Shown in pieces: positions 1 through 9,157 of a stretch of DNA of 35,696 nt. The notes beneath the pieces were generated by a model. It was not told where the DNA came from. It worked only from the letters and a program-made list of their open reading frames with translations, and ran no database searches. Location of the stretch: NCBI GenBank assembly GCA_028279475.1, contig JANQNR010000009.1:1-35696 (forward strand), in the 5' to 3' direction. Each line of letters opens with the position of its first letter. Position 1 is the first letter of the stretch. Source of the DNA: Rickettsiales bacterium (GTDB lineage: Bacteria; Pseudomonadota; Alphaproteobacteria; Rickettsiales; UBA998). The position numbers and the translations under genes are program-made.

Positions 1-102
1 CCATTTGTTACAAAGGACAAGGAAAAACCCAGCACGATTATTACATCCTCTGAACCTCAGGAACGGGCATTCGGGGAATTACCCACAAAAGAAAAAAGCT
101 AG
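1..102 (+). CDS. C-terminal end of an unknown protein (5' truncated)
   Basis: Frame 1 is open from the window edge to a TAG at 100-102, giving 33 residues of a hydrophilic, Lys/Glu/Pro/Ser-rich tail. Its stop codon lies inside the hairpin at 97-120, and the gene converges with the minus-strand gene at 142-738. Too little is visible to name a family. It could also be a chance open frame, since only 102 bases are seen. Confidence 0.45.
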   Translation, partial: PFVTKDKEKPSTIITSSEPQERAFGELPTKEKS

Positions 103-120
103 AGAATTGCTTCTCTAGCT
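92..120 (-). terminator. Rho-independent terminator of the 142-738 gene
   Basis: A perfect 10-bp stem (97-106 pairs with 111-120) has a 4-base loop. Read on the minus strand it is followed by six T (complement of A92-A97), the classic intrinsic terminator layout, about 20 bases past the minus-strand stop. On the plus strand no T-run follows, so it should act mainly for the minus-strand gene. Confidence 0.8.
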
Positions 121-141
121 GTAACATTTAAGCCGATCTGA

Positions 142-738
142 CTATCGGGTTTCTTCCGTCGACTCAAGCAGGATTTGAGCACCATAAAAAGGATGCACAT
201 CTGCTTGACGTTTCACCTCCTTGAGCTTTGCCAGCGCCTCCTTGGGGTTCTTCATAAAATTACCCCGGACACCACGCCATAAGCTATAGGATGACCCGGC
301 AACCAGTCCAAAGAAATTCAGACCGGCAATCGTCCACCCTGGCGGGCCAGTGATGATGACAATCAACACACTGACCACCAGGCCTGCCGCCCCTACCTTA
401 CCATCATTGGGCTTTGACTCGTTGTCACTGATCTTTTTTTCAAGCACAGGGATTTGGTCAGTGACGGCCTCGATGACAGACATGGTTGTCTGTGCCAGGT
501 CACCATTCTGTTTGGCAGTCATGGCCGTAGCCCTGCTCCCAAATTTCGTGGTAATCACTTGTATGGCGGCCTTTTCAAGGGTTTGGTACCCGCTGGTATT
601 CATCAGCGTGGTTAGCTCAAATGATGCCACCGGGTTGATGCCCTCCACTTCAGCCCGAGTCATCCCGAACAGAAGGGGAGCGGAGTTATCGGCTTTCGCC
701 TGTCTCAGGTAACTCCTGAGATAGTCTTGATCGTTCAT
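142..738 (-). CDS. Hypothetical membrane protein
   Basis: 198 aa from the ATG at 738, which has GGAG about 11 bases upstream. A TTG further out (810) keeps the frame open but would add a poorly supported 24-residue extension. The first ~110 residues are soluble and mixed-charge. A long hydrophobic stretch around residues 114-153 (split by a GPPG turn) looks like one or two membrane segments, and a basic cytosolic-type tail follows. I recognise no family. It lies between a convergent gene fragment and the divergent lptD, so neighbours do not suggest a role. A good intrinsic terminator follows it. Confidence 0.6.
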   Translation of the reverse strand: MNDQDYLRSYLRQAKADNSAPLLFGMTRAEVEGINPVASFELTTLMNTSGYQTLEKAAIQVITTKFGSRATAMTAKQNGDLAQTTMSVIEAVTDQIPVLEKKISDNESKPNDGKVGAAGLVVSVLIVIITGPPGWTIAGLNFFGLVAGSSYSLWRGVRGNFMKNPKEALAKLKEVKRQADVHPFYGAQILLESTEETR

Positions 739-972
739 GGGTTTTGAAACTCCAAAAACTATCGTGTACAACGCCATCCTAAACAGCATCCAAGCTGGTA
801 AAACACACAATCCTTCAACTGTTTAGCCTGTAGAAACAGGAAAATGACCCGCGCATATTAACATAAGTAAACGAATCTTTCAATAACAGTTCCGTGAAAA
901 ACCGCCGCCTCTTAAGCGCCGCATTCTCTCTTCACTTGCTATTAACGATACGTAACGCTATCCCTCATAGGG

Positions 973-3081
973 ATGCGTGCCTCACTCGTGATCTCGCTTA
1001 TTGCCATCTGCCTGCCCGCTCTTGCGGCAGCGCAGCCTCCTGCCCCCGTCTATATGGAAGCCGACTCACTAGCCTATGATAACCAACAGGCGATTGTCGT
1101 GGCACACGGCAATGTCGAAGTCGTGCGCGGCGATCGTGTTCTGTTTGCCGATCGCATCTATTATTACCAGAATCAGGATGTGGTCAAAGCTAGAGGCAAT
1201 ATCAGCCTGTTGCAGCCCGATGGCAATGTTCTATTCGCCGACCAGCTGGTACTGGAAAAGGCATTCAAAACCGGCATAGTGGAACAGTTCAAGGCGCGTC
1301 TGTCCGATAATTCAGCGTTCGCGGCAGCAGAAGCACGGCGGCTAGATGAATCCCGCGTTGAGTTAAGTAAAGCCGTCTATTCCCCTTGTAAAATCTGTGA
1401 AGAGGACCCCAGTGCCGATCCACTCTGGCAGATCAAGTCCGACAAGGTAGAAATCGACACCGAAGCCCAACGCGTTACCTATGACGACGCTACGTTTGAA
1501 GTCTATGGTGTGCCGGTCGGCTATACGCCTTATTTCTCTCATCCGACGCCGGGTGCGGATCGCACGAGCGGATTTCTTCGTCCGGAATACAGTCGATCCT
1601 CTAATCTGGGCTTCAGCATCCGCACTCCCTATTATCTCAACATCGCCCCGGACAAGGACGCCACCATTACTCCGTGGATTACCAGCAAAGAAGGCCCCAT
1701 AGTCGTCGGGGAATACCGCCAGCGCACCGACAATGGCTATTTCGAGTTCAACGGCAGTGCTACCTTCCCGGAAAAACGGGATAACGCTACCGGGGCAGAA
1801 GTTCCCGGCAATGAATTCCGGGGGCATCTGTTTGCCAAAGGGTCAAGCGCACTGAGCGAACATTGGCGCTGGGGCTTTGATATTAACCGCAGTTCCGATG
1901 ATACCTATCTGCGCCGCTACCGGTTCGGCAATTATGAAACGCTAACGTCCCGTGCTTTTGCTGAACGCTTGCAGGAACGCAACTATGCGATTGTCGAAGG
2001 ACTGACCTTCCAGGGGCTGGAGGAAGACGACGATCCGGATCAGGAGCCTTTCATTCTGCCCAGCGCCCGCGTCCATCTGGAAAGCCAACCGCTGGTCATG
2101 AACAGCCGTGCCAGCCTGGATGCCAGCGTATTGGCACTCACCCGGGAAGAAGGCGCAGAAACACGACGATTGACGGTAGGCACCACTTATAACATCCCCT
2201 ATGTCACAGAAGGCGGGCATGTGCTGGAAGCGGAAATCGGTGCACGGGCGGATGTCTATGACCAGAGCAACCTACCTCTAGCCGATGGCAGCGAATTCAG
2301 CGGCACCGAATCGCGCTTTGTTCCGCACGCGGCACTGAAATGGCGCTACCCGCTAATGGCGCAGGTGCAGAATACGCGTCTTACTGTGGAACCAACCGCA
2401 CAAATTGTCACCACGACACGCGGCCATAACCCGGATACCATCGCTAATGAGGATAGCCTGACACCAGAGTTCAACCATCTCAACCTGCTGGATCGCAACC
2501 GGTTTGCCGGGTTTGATCGCATTGAGGAAGGTACGCGCGCGATGGCGGCCGTGCGAGGCAAGGCGGCACTCCCCGGAGGTGATACGGTCTCCGCGATGGT
2601 TGGGCAGGAAGTGCGCCTGGATGGCGAACATAGCTTCCCGGTCAATAACGATCCTGGACGGGATGCATCGGATATTGTCGGCCAGCTCGGCTATGACGGC
2701 AGCGATCTGATGCTCGACGCCATGTATCGGCTGGATACACGCGATTTTGAGTTGCGGCGTACCGAGTTGCGCGGCCTGTATAACTACGGACGCGGTACGA
2801 TTACGGCAGACTATGTTCGTATCGACGATGACGCCGTGCTGGATGACCGCGATGACATCACCGCTTCCGCTAGTCTCCAGGCCACCGATACGTTGAACCT
2901 CAGCGTGTTCGGGCGGCGTGACTTACTGCGTGACGATATGGTGATTGCCGGCGTCGGTGCGTTCATCGACTATGACTGCGTGAACCTCTACACCAACTTT
3001 ACCCGGGAATTCACCCGTGATCGCGACTTCGAACCGGATACCAGCTTAACCTTGCGGGTAGGATTGAAAAATATTAATTAA
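973..3081 (+). CDS. lptD: LPS-assembly outer-membrane protein LptD
   Basis: 702 aa. LptD is the outer-membrane beta-barrel that, with lipoprotein LptE, inserts lipopolysaccharide into the outer leaflet. Seen here: a signal peptide (residues 1-20, ending LAAA), then an OstA/LptA-like domain of short beta repeats (about 30-130, with the 'ADRIYYYQNQDVVKARGN' type repeat), a cysteine pair (PCKIC) near residue 138, and a long barrel-like region with many alternating aromatic/polar strands to the C-terminus, including the YDC near the end. Family members keep cysteines that form inter-domain disulfides. The in-frame stop at 943 limits the start; ATG 973 gives the best signal peptide though the Shine-Dalgarno is weak. 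It implies a cell that makes LPS or lipooligosaccharide. Confidence 0.93.
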   Translation: MRASLVISLIAICLPALAAAQPPAPVYMEADSLAYDNQQAIVVAHGNVEVVRGDRVLFADRIYYYQNQDVVKARGNISLLQPDGNVLFADQLVLEKAFKTGIVEQFKARLSDNSAFAAAEARRLDESRVELSKAVYSPCKICEEDPSADPLWQIKSDKVEIDTEAQRVTYDDATFEVYGVPVGYTPYFSHPTPGADRTSGFLRPEYSRSSNLGFSIRTPYYLNIAPDKDATITPWITSKEGPIVVGEYRQRTDNGYFEFNGSATFPEKRDNATGAEVPGNEFRGHLFAKGSSALSEHWRWGFDINRSSDDTYLRRYRFGNYETLTSRAFAERLQERNYAIVEGLTFQGLEEDDDPDQEPFILPSARVHLESQPLVMNSRASLDASVLALTREEGAETRRLTVGTTYNIPYVTEGGHVLEAEIGARADVYDQSNLPLADGSEFSGTESRFVPHAALKWRYPLMAQVQNTRLTVEPTAQIVTTTRGHNPDTIANEDSLTPEFNHLNLLDRNRFAGFDRIEEGTRAMAAVRGKAALPGGDTVSAMVGQEVRLDGEHSFPVNNDPGRDASDIVGQLGYDGSDLMLDAMYRLDTRDFELRRTELRGLYNYGRGTITADYVRIDDDAVLDDRDDITASASLQATDTLNLSVFGRRDLLRDDMVIAGVGAFIDYDCVNLYTNFTREFTRDRDFEPDTSLTLRVGLKNIN

Positions 3082-3179
3082 TTTACTGCTGAATTTAGAC
3101 TTTATCTCCCAGTATATTAACCCTATGGCAATATGTTTGCATTAGGATAAGCGAATATATTTTGGGGTACAAGCCACGT

Positions 3180-4241
3180 ATGCAATCCGAACCAGAGAAG
3201 AGTGATACCAATCAAAAACAAGGCCAGGCATGGAAGCTGGGACGAGAGGTGCTGGATCATCTGGAAGCGCGACTCATCCCCCCGGTGCCTGAAAATTATG
3301 CCGTGTGGTTCCGTCATATCGCCGGTCTGGACGAACAGCTGTCCGAAGAAATTCGGCATCACGAGGAACGCGGTGCAACATTCGACCCGCTTTATTCCCA
3401 GCACCTCTTTAAGCATTACGGCACCTTGTCCGGCCAGCCGGAGCAGGCCAAAACCCTGACAAATACACAGGACATCCTCAGCGATGCCCTCTCCGTCATC
3501 ACCAGCATTATTACGGAAGCTGATTCCAAAAACTCAGCCATTCAAGGCAGACTGGACGGTATTATTGAAGATAAGGGAGAAAAGGACATCAATACCGTGG
3601 TGGAAGCGCTGGTCACTGTCGCCACGGAAATGAAGAAAAATAGCACCAGTATGCGCGCCAGCCTGGAAGAATCCCGCAAAGAAGTGGAAGGATTAAAGAA
3701 AAACCTGGAAGATGTCTCAACGGAAGCGCAGCGCGATTTCCTTACCGGCGTCTATAATCGCAAGGCACTAGATGCTCATATGAAACAGCTCATGGAGGAA
3801 GCGTCTGCCGCTGATGCACCGCTATCGCTGCTGGTGCTAGATGTGGATCATTTCAAGGCTTTCAATGATAATTTCGGCCATCTGATCGGCGATGAAGTGC
3901 TCAAAATGGTCGCCAAAATCCTGACCGACAGTGTGAAAGGTAAAGACGTCGTTGCCCGGTTTGGCGGAGAAGAATTTGTTGTCCTGCTCCCGGCTACCCA
4001 GATTGGCGGTGCCATGGTCGTCGCTGAGAACATTCGTAAATCCATTGCCGGAAAGGAATTACGGCATAAGGATTCCGGCAGCAGTTACGGCTCAGTGACC
4101 GTCTCCATCGGCGTCGCCGCCTTTAACATGGAAACAGATACTGCCACCACCTGGCTAGAACGAGCTGACGAAGCGCTGTATCGTTCCAAACGCGGCGGAC
4201 GCAACCAGGTAACGCAGGAAAACCTGGCTTGTAAAGACTAG
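3180..4241 (+). CDS. GGDEF diguanylate cyclase
   Basis: 353 aa from ATG 3180 (a TTG at 3162 is also in frame). GGDEF proteins make cyclic di-GMP from two GTP, which controls motility and surface life. The N-terminal ~120 residues form a soluble helical domain with a PVPENYAVWF motif, which I recall from alphaproteobacterial diguanylate cyclases; a charged, probably coiled-coil helix (about 130-185) follows. The GGDEF domain starts near residue 190 (DFLTGVYNR, then the VLDVDHFKAFND metal/GTP loop) and has an intact GGEEF at 262-266, so it should be active. The allosteric I-site position five residues upstream reads KGKD rather than RxxD, suggesting weak product inhibition. No membrane segment, so probably cytosolic. 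Flagellar genes later in the window are plausible targets of its signal. Confidence 0.9.
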   Translation: MQSEPEKSDTNQKQGQAWKLGREVLDHLEARLIPPVPENYAVWFRHIAGLDEQLSEEIRHHEERGATFDPLYSQHLFKHYGTLSGQPEQAKTLTNTQDILSDALSVITSIITEADSKNSAIQGRLDGIIEDKGEKDINTVVEALVTVATEMKKNSTSMRASLEESRKEVEGLKKNLEDVSTEAQRDFLTGVYNRKALDAHMKQLMEEASAADAPLSLLVLDVDHFKAFNDNFGHLIGDEVLKMVAKILTDSVKGKDVVARFGGEEFVVLLPATQIGGAMVVAENIRKSIAGKELRHKDSGSSYGSVTVSIGVAAFNMETDTATTWLERADEALYRSKRGGRNQVTQENLACKD

Positions 4242-4297
4242 TAGCCGGTCATTGAATGTGCTTGTAGAGCGCACAAAAAGACGCTACATCTGCGTGC

Positions 4298-5680
4298 ATG
4301 AGTATCGCAGAAGTAAAACCATCCCCCAATAACGAAACTCCATGGACGCCACAAAGCTGGCGTGACGTCACCATCAAGCAGCAACCCACCTATCAGGATG
4401 CCGATGCACTGGCACAGGTGGAGCGAAACCTGGAAACCTATCCCGCATTAGTATCTCCGGCAGAGATCCGTGGCCTGAAATCAGAATTGGGACAGGTGGC
4501 ACAAGGGAATGCTTTTCTGTTACAAGGCGGTGACTGTGCGGAGAGTTTTGCGGAATTCTCTGAAGATAACCTGCGCAGCTTCGCCCGCGTGATTTTGCAA
4601 ATGACCGTGGCGCTGATGTATGGTGCCGGCTCGCATGTCGTCAAAGTCGGACGCATTGCCGGACAGTTCGCCAAGCCCCGCTCCGCCGATATGGAAACCG
4701 TCGACGGGATAGAACTCCCAAGCTATCGCGGTGACATGATTAACGGACAGGAATTTGAATCAGGGGCACGCATTCCCGACCCGGAGCGCTTACTCAAGGT
4801 CTATTACCAATCCGGTGCGACGCTCAACTTCCTGCGCTCTCTGTTTCGCGGTGAATTTGCCTCGCTAGAAACCATTAGCGGTTGGAATATGGATTTTGTC
4901 GCCACGTCGGCACAGGGGAAACGCTTTCAGGAAACCATCGGACGTATCGACGAATGCATGAGCTTTATCCGCGCCTGCGGTCTGACGCCATCGCAGGAAA
5001 AGAAACTCTCGGAGGCAACCTTTTACACCTCGCATGAAGGGCTGTTCCTCAATTACGAACAGGCCTTCACACGCCACGATGAAGAAGACGGCAAGCATTA
5101 TGCCTGCTCAGCGCATATGCTGTGGATCGGGGATCGCACCCGCAACCCGGCGGAAGCGCATGTCGAATTCCTGCGCGGTGTAGGCAATCCGATCGGCTGT
5201 AAGCTCGGCCCCAGCATGACCCGCGACGATCTGTTACAACTCTGTGATCTTCTGAATCCGGACAATGAGCCGGGACGACTGACCTTCATTGCACGGATGG
5301 GCGCTGACAAGGTCGGTAATCTGCTGCCGCAGCATGTGCGTACTATCAGGGAAGCAGGTCGGAATGTAGTGTGGTCATGCGACCCGATGCATGGGAATAC
5401 GATTAAATCTCCGAATGGCTATAAAACGCGGAAGTTCAATGATATTCTCTCCGAAGTACGGCAATTCTTTGCCATTCACAAGGCAGAAGGCACTCATGCG
5501 GGCGGTGTCCATTTCGAAATGACCGGACAGGATGTCACGGAATGCCTTGGCGGCGCGCAGGCCATTTCCGAACTGGACCTCGGCAGCCGCTACCATACCC
5601 ATTGCGACCCACGCTTGAATGCGTCGCAAAGTCTGGAACTGGCGTTTCTGGTCGCACAGGAATTACGAAAACATCAATAG
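4298..5680 (+). CDS. aroG: Class II 3-deoxy-7-phosphoheptulonate (DAHP) synthase
   Basis: 460 aa, the usual size for class II (plant/actinobacterial-type) DAHP synthase. It condenses phosphoenolpyruvate and erythrose-4-phosphate to start the shikimate pathway to aromatic amino acids. Visible landmarks: the metal-binding GGDCAESF at 77-84, KVGRIAGQFAKPRS around 115-128, the WIGDRTR loop, and DPMHGNT near the C-terminal third, all typical. Upstream sequence lacks a clear Shine-Dalgarno, but ATG 4298 is the natural start. The racemase gene starts 10 bases after the stop, so the two are likely co-transcribed. Keeping this gene argues for at least partial amino-acid self-sufficiency. Confidence 0.94.
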   Translation: MSIAEVKPSPNNETPWTPQSWRDVTIKQQPTYQDADALAQVERNLETYPALVSPAEIRGLKSELGQVAQGNAFLLQGGDCAESFAEFSEDNLRSFARVILQMTVALMYGAGSHVVKVGRIAGQFAKPRSADMETVDGIELPSYRGDMINGQEFESGARIPDPERLLKVYYQSGATLNFLRSLFRGEFASLETISGWNMDFVATSAQGKRFQETIGRIDECMSFIRACGLTPSQEKKLSEATFYTSHEGLFLNYEQAFTRHDEEDGKHYACSAHMLWIGDRTRNPAEAHVEFLRGVGNPIGCKLGPSMTRDDLLQLCDLLNPDNEPGRLTFIARMGADKVGNLLPQHVRTIREAGRNVVWSCDPMHGNTIKSPNGYKTRKFNDILSEVRQFFAIHKAEGTHAGGVHFEMTGQDVTECLGGAQAISELDLGSRYHTHCDPRLNASQSLELAFLVAQELRKHQ

Positions 5681-5690
5681 GAGATACAGT

Positions 5691-6401
5691 ATGCGCACCA
5701 TTGGCTTGCTTGGCGGGATGAGTTGGGAATCCACCCGGGAATATTACCGTCTGATCAATGAGCATGTTCGTGACGCGCAAGGTGGGCTGCATTCCGCCCC
5801 TCTCCTGCTGCACTCGTTTAACTTTGACCAGATCGCCCAAAAACAGCGTGCGGGGGATTGGAACAGCCTCGATCACATGCTTGCCAATGCGGCACATGGC
5901 CTGGAAAGCGCGGGAGCGGAAACCATTCTGATTTGTACCAACTATATGCATAAATGCGCTCCAGCAGTGGAAGCGGCGACGTCTATCCCCTTACTGCACA
6001 TCGCGGATGCCATCGGACAACAATTGCGGCACGATCAAATCAGCACCGTCGGTTTGCTTGGAGCGCGCGGCACGATGGAAGGCACATTTTATCATGATCG
6101 CCTCACCCGTCATGGCGTGACCTGCCATATACCTACTGGAGAAGATGCCGAGACGGTTGATAGGATCATTTTTGAAGAGCTCTGCCAGGGGCGTTTCACG
6201 AATAACTCCCGGCAGGCCTACCTCAAGATTATGGATCAGATGGCAGACAAAGGAGTGGAAGCCTTTGTGCTGGCCTGCACCGAGATTGAGCAATTAATCC
6301 GTACGGATGATACTCACTGGCCGCTTTATCCTTCGGCGGCATTACATGCACGAGCCGGAGCCGATTTCATCCTCGGTCATGTAGCACAATGCGCTGCTTA
6401 A
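5691..6401 (+). CDS. Aspartate/glutamate racemase family protein
   Basis: 236 aa. The start at ATG 5691 has AGGAG at 5679-5683, overlapping the last bases of the DAHP synthase gene, so translation is probably coupled. The family interconverts L- and D-aspartate or glutamate with two catalytic cysteines and no cofactor. Both are present: C82 in ICTNYMHKC and C196 in LACTEIE. The N-terminal IGLLGGMSWEST motif is characteristic of the RacX/YgeA-like branch. D-Asp or D-Glu could feed peptidoglycan, but broad-specificity members make other D-amino acids, so the substrate is not certain. The pairing with aroG is noted but I know no established functional link. Confidence 0.88.
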   Translation: MRTIGLLGGMSWESTREYYRLINEHVRDAQGGLHSAPLLLHSFNFDQIAQKQRAGDWNSLDHMLANAAHGLESAGAETILICTNYMHKCAPAVEAATSIPLLHIADAIGQQLRHDQISTVGLLGARGTMEGTFYHDRLTRHGVTCHIPTGEDAETVDRIIFEELCQGRFTNNSRQAYLKIMDQMADKGVEAFVLACTEIEQLIRTDDTHWPLYPSAALHARAGADFILGHVAQCAA

Positions 6402-6402
6402 G

Positions 6403-6411
6403 TGCTATAAT
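6403..6411 (+). promoter_or_regulatory. Possible extended -10 promoter element
   Basis: TGCTATAAT, a perfect TATAAT with the TGn extension, lies two bases past the racemase stop and about 100 bases before the 6510 gene. The matching -35 is poor, which extended -10 promoters tolerate. A second, weaker -10-like TATACT sits at 6468-6473. Prediction by eye only. Confidence 0.35.
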
Positions 6412-6509
6412 ACCTGCCACACGCTGAGTTGTCACAGAATTTTCACACACTTGCGGGAAAGACGGTGTATACTGTAATTAATCGACATTAATATGAATGA
6501 GGATGTGCC

Positions 6510-6968
6510 ATGGCATATGACGTAAGAGAAGATAGAGATTTTGATAAGGCGAAAAGTGGAGTAGCCAATACCCATTATTGGGGAGAGCTTATGTCTGACG
6601 CTAGTTTGCTTTCACTAACGACTGCTATTGGCTCTGCCGCACTTTTGACGGCTGAACAAATGGGTAAATTAGATCTTCCACCAAGCATTAGATATGTTGC
6701 AGGTGGCGCTAGTATGCTGGGTGGTGTAGTCGCAATTGCACTTGACGTTGGATCACGCCGCGCTCACAAACATGCAGATATCGATCAGGTTGACATCGTT
6801 AACCAGCGCAATGCCGGGTATCTAAAAAATGTTGTAGAGAGTGCTGCCAGTAAAAACGAAACAGTAGCTGCTGTTGCAGGATATGAAGCCGGTAGAACTA
6901 ATAAGTGGGCAGATGCCGTCACCACCGGCGATCTGGCACCGGGTCAAGATACCTCTCCTTCCGTATAA
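6510..6968 (+). CDS. Hypothetical small membrane protein
   Basis: 152 aa, ATG at 6510 preceded by GAGGA about 7 bases upstream. The N-terminal 30 residues are highly charged, followed by two small-residue-rich hydrophobic segments (about 31-48 and 61-79, the latter Gly/Ala rich). The rest is a soluble Ala/Asp/Asn-rich tail ending in a Pro/Ser stretch. I recognise no family. It is a monocistronic-looking gene between the aroG-racemase pair and glmM, and its codons look AT-richer than its neighbours at the start, hinting at a different history. Two-helix membrane association is an inference from hydrophobicity only. Confidence 0.65.
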   Translation: MAYDVREDRDFDKAKSGVANTHYWGELMSDASLLSLTTAIGSAALLTAEQMGKLDLPPSIRYVAGGASMLGGVVAIALDVGSRRAHKHADIDQVDIVNQRNAGYLKNVVESAASKNETVAAVAGYEAGRTNKWADAVTTGDLAPGQDTSPSV

Positions 6969-7014
6969 TACATATTTCCATATTTATCGCCCCCCCTTGA
7001 GGGAGCAGTTTGTT

Positions 7015-7068
7015 GTCATGCCGTCGAATGACGGCATCCGGCCAGACCCCGTCATGCGACGGGGTGAC
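7015..7068. repeat. Short GTCAT-bounded double-hairpin repeat
   Basis: 54 bp between the 6510 gene and glmM. Ends are imperfect inverted repeats (GTCATGCCGTCG versus the complement of CGACGGGGTGAC). Inside are two perfect hairpins: 7020-7025 with 7030-7035 (6 bp) and 7047-7053 with 7058-7064 (7 bp). It resembles the larger GTCATTCCGG-bounded elements elsewhere in this window and is probably a REP/MITE-like dispersed repeat. Confidence 0.6.
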
Positions 7069-7111
7069 AAGTTTCACTTCCCTTCTCCCTGCGTCTGTTT
7101 ATAACTACCAC

Positions 7112-8464
7112 ATGAGTAGACAGTATTTCGGTACCGACGGCATTCGCGGACAGGCCAATAGCGGCCACATGACCGCCGAACTGGCCGTCAGGCTTGGCAT
7201 GGCCGCCGGTCGTTATTTCCGTCGCAATGCCCATCGTCCGAAAGTCGTCATCGCCAAGGATACACGCCTGTCCGGCTATTTGCTGGAACCGGCACTCACC
7301 TCCGGCTTTATCGCTGTTGGCATGGATGTGATCCTTGTCGGCCCCCTCCCCACCCCTGCCGTGGCGATGCTCACCCGTTCCATGCGCGCCGATCTGGGCG
7401 TGATGCTCTCCGCCTCCCATAACCCCTATGCCGATAATGGCATCAAGTTGTTCGGCCCTGACGGCCACAAACTCAGTGACGCCACGGAGGCCGAGATTGA
7501 AGCCCTGATGGCACGCGACCCGGAAGCGTTGCGCGCACAACCGGAACATCTGGGTCGTGCCAAGCGTATTGAGGATGCCAGTGGCCGCTATATCGAACTG
7601 GTCAAGCGTACCTTCCCACAACATTTGCGGCTCGATGGGCTGCGCATTGCATTGGACTGCGCCCATGGCGCCGCCTACAAGGTCGCCCCGATTATTTTGC
7701 AGGAACTGGGCGCGGAAGTGGTCACGCTTGGCGTTTCCCCCAATGGTTTCAACATCAATGATGGCTGCGGCTCGACCCATCCGGAGGCGCTGATGAAATC
7801 GGTACGCCAGCATCGCGCCGATGTCGGCATTGCGCTGGACGGCGATGCCGATCGCGTGGTGATGTGCGATGAAAAAGGCGTGCTACTCGATGGTGACCAG
7901 ATTCTGGCCATGGCGGCTACCTTCATGCAGGCGCATGGGCGGTTGAAGAATGGCCATATCGTTGCTACACAAATGTCGAATCTGGGCTTTGAGCGCTATC
8001 TGGAGACGCTCGGCCTGACGCTGATCCGCACCAAGGTTGGGGATCGTTACGTGATGGAAGCAATGCGCGAGCAGGGCTGCAATCTGGGTGGCGAGCAGTC
8101 GGGGCATATCCTGTTCACCGACTATGCCACCACCGGCGACGGGCTGCTGGCGGCATTGCAGGTGCTGGCGCTGATGCAGGAACAGGATCAGCCGCTAAGC
8201 GCCTGCGCCGGGTGTTACACGCCCTATCCGCAGCGTCTGACGAATATTCGCCTCACCGACACAACGACCGATCCACTGGAAACACAGAATGTTCAAGCTG
8301 CCATACGCGATGCGGAAGCGGCACTGGGAGATAATGGACGCCTGCTGATCCGCAAGTCCGGCACCGAGCCATTGTTGCGCGTCATGGTCGAAGCACGGGA
8401 CGAGGCGCTCATGCAGGAATGGAGCGAGACACTCTGTGAAGCGATCAACGCGGCGCTTGCGTGA
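7112..8464 (+). CDS. glmM: Phosphoglucosamine mutase GlmM
   Basis: 450 aa from ATG 7112, the start that gives the canonical N-terminus ([12 protein letters not shown]). An earlier in-frame start at 7010 would translate the hairpin repeat and is rejected. GlmM converts glucosamine-6-phosphate to glucosamine-1-phosphate for UDP-GlcNAc, hence peptidoglycan and LPS. The phosphoserine loop LSASHNP has its catalytic serine at residue 102, as in E. coli. The metal loop DGDADR and the substrate loop GGEQSGH are present, and the C-terminal phosphate-binding [12 protein letters not shown] is intact. Length matches the family. It acts in the cytosol and is essential in most bacteria. Confidence 0.96.
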   Translation: MSRQYFGTDGIRGQANSGHMTAELAVRLGMAAGRYFRRNAHRPKVVIAKDTRLSGYLLEPALTSGFIAVGMDVILVGPLPTPAVAMLTRSMRADLGVMLSASHNPYADNGIKLFGPDGHKLSDATEAEIEALMARDPEALRAQPEHLGRAKRIEDASGRYIELVKRTFPQHLRLDGLRIALDCAHGAAYKVAPIILQELGAEVVTLGVSPNGFNINDGCGSTHPEALMKSVRQHRADVGIALDGDADRVVMCDEKGVLLDGDQILAMAATFMQAHGRLKNGHIVATQMSNLGFERYLETLGLTLIRTKVGDRYVMEAMREQGCNLGGEQSGHILFTDYATTGDGLLAALQVLALMQEQDQPLSACAGCYTPYPQRLTNIRLTDTTTDPLETQNVQAAIRDAEAALGDNGRLLIRKSGTEPLLRVMVEARDEALMQEWSETLCEAINAALA

Positions 8465-8468
8465 TACC

Positions 8469-8636
8469 GTTACTCCCGACAAGCCACAGGCGCGATCTGG
8501 AGTCCAAGTTCCCCCTCCCGTTTACGGGAGGGGGTTAGGGGGAGGGCTGTTGGAAAGATTTGCAACATCACTACAGCCCCCCTCCCAACCTCCCCCCGCA
8601 AGCGGGGGGAGGAGTTGCAACTTTCGCCGGAATGAC
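8469..8636. repeat. Hairpin-rich MITE-like element, copy A
   Basis: About 168 bp directly after glmM. Outer ends are GTTACTCCCG (degenerate) and CCGGAATGAC. The core (8511-8612) contains two strong hairpins, CCCCTCCCG/CGGGAGGGG around 8512-8533 and CCTCCCCCC/GGGGGGAGG around 8590-8612, joined by a stretch with AGGGCTGT and ACAGCCCCC that can itself pair. The whole is the inverted copy of 9158-9342. It may also serve to stop glmM transcription, although no T-run follows. Confidence 0.75.
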
Positions 8637-8661
8637 AACACCTTCCTCCACCCCACCACAC

Positions 8662-8693
8662 AAAAAAAACCTGCATCCAATGGGGCGCAGGTT
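8662..8693 (-). terminator. Rho-independent terminator of the 73-aa gene
   Basis: AACCTGC at 8668-8674 pairs with GCAGGTT at 8687-8693 across a 12-base loop. On the minus strand the stem runs straight into eight T (complement of A8662-A8669). It sits a few bases past the stop of the 8696-8917 gene, which supports that gene being real and transcribed. Confidence 0.75.
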
Positions 8694-8695
8694 AT

Positions 8696-8917
8696 CTAGT
8701 CTTCTTTGGACTTGCTTGATTGATGACGTTGCATCAAACCATCCATTGTATTTGCCATCATTATGGCTTCTTGGATGTCTTGGCTGTCTTTTATGGTTCT
8801 AATAAGAACTGTCAGCATGCTCTGATACTTCCAGCTCTCTGCTTGTACTTTCCCCAAATCTCTTAGAGACTCTCCATAGAGCTGCATTATTCTATCAAAC
8901 AGATCTTGGCCTTCCAT
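8696..8917 (-). CDS. Small hypothetical protein, 73 aa
   Basis: ATG at 8917 has a strong AGGAGG four to five bases upstream. A longer reading from a TTG at 9079 exists but crosses the AT-rich leader and lacks comparable support. The product is helical and charged with several Met residues and no signal peptide: it begins MEGQDLFDRIMQLYGES and ends in a hydrophilic QRHQSSKSKED tail. I recognise no family. Shine-Dalgarno and its own terminator argue for a genuine gene. It is bracketed by inverted copies of one hairpin element (8469-8636 and 9158-9342), so it may have been moved or captured with them. Confidence 0.6.
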   Translation of the reverse strand: MEGQDLFDRIMQLYGESLRDLGKVQAESWKYQSMLTVLIRTIKDSQDIQEAIMMANTMDGLMQRHQSSKSKED

Positions 8918-9157
8918 AAACCCTCCTGGGTCTACGTAGCCCGCGGGATTCCGCGCGGGGAGGTTACAGGCGCGACCGGTGAAATATACTTGTTTTACTT
9001 TAAATTTCCCATGGAATTTCAAAGTAAATAGCACTTCACCCAATCGGCGCATACGGTTGAAAATTATTACGAATAACAATCATCGAACTGTAAGAATCAT
9101 GTCCCTATATTAACGGATTATTAAGCAAAAGGCAAGGAAGCGTTTCTTACAGGTACC

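Noticed and set aside
894..1079. 61-codon plus-strand open frame before lptD
   Set aside because: It overlaps the lptD signal peptide in another frame, begins at a non-ATG codon and has no Shine-Dalgarno.
7010..7111. N-terminal extension of GlmM from an upstream start
   Set aside because: It would translate the double-hairpin repeat, and the conserved GlmM N-terminus begins at ATG 7112.
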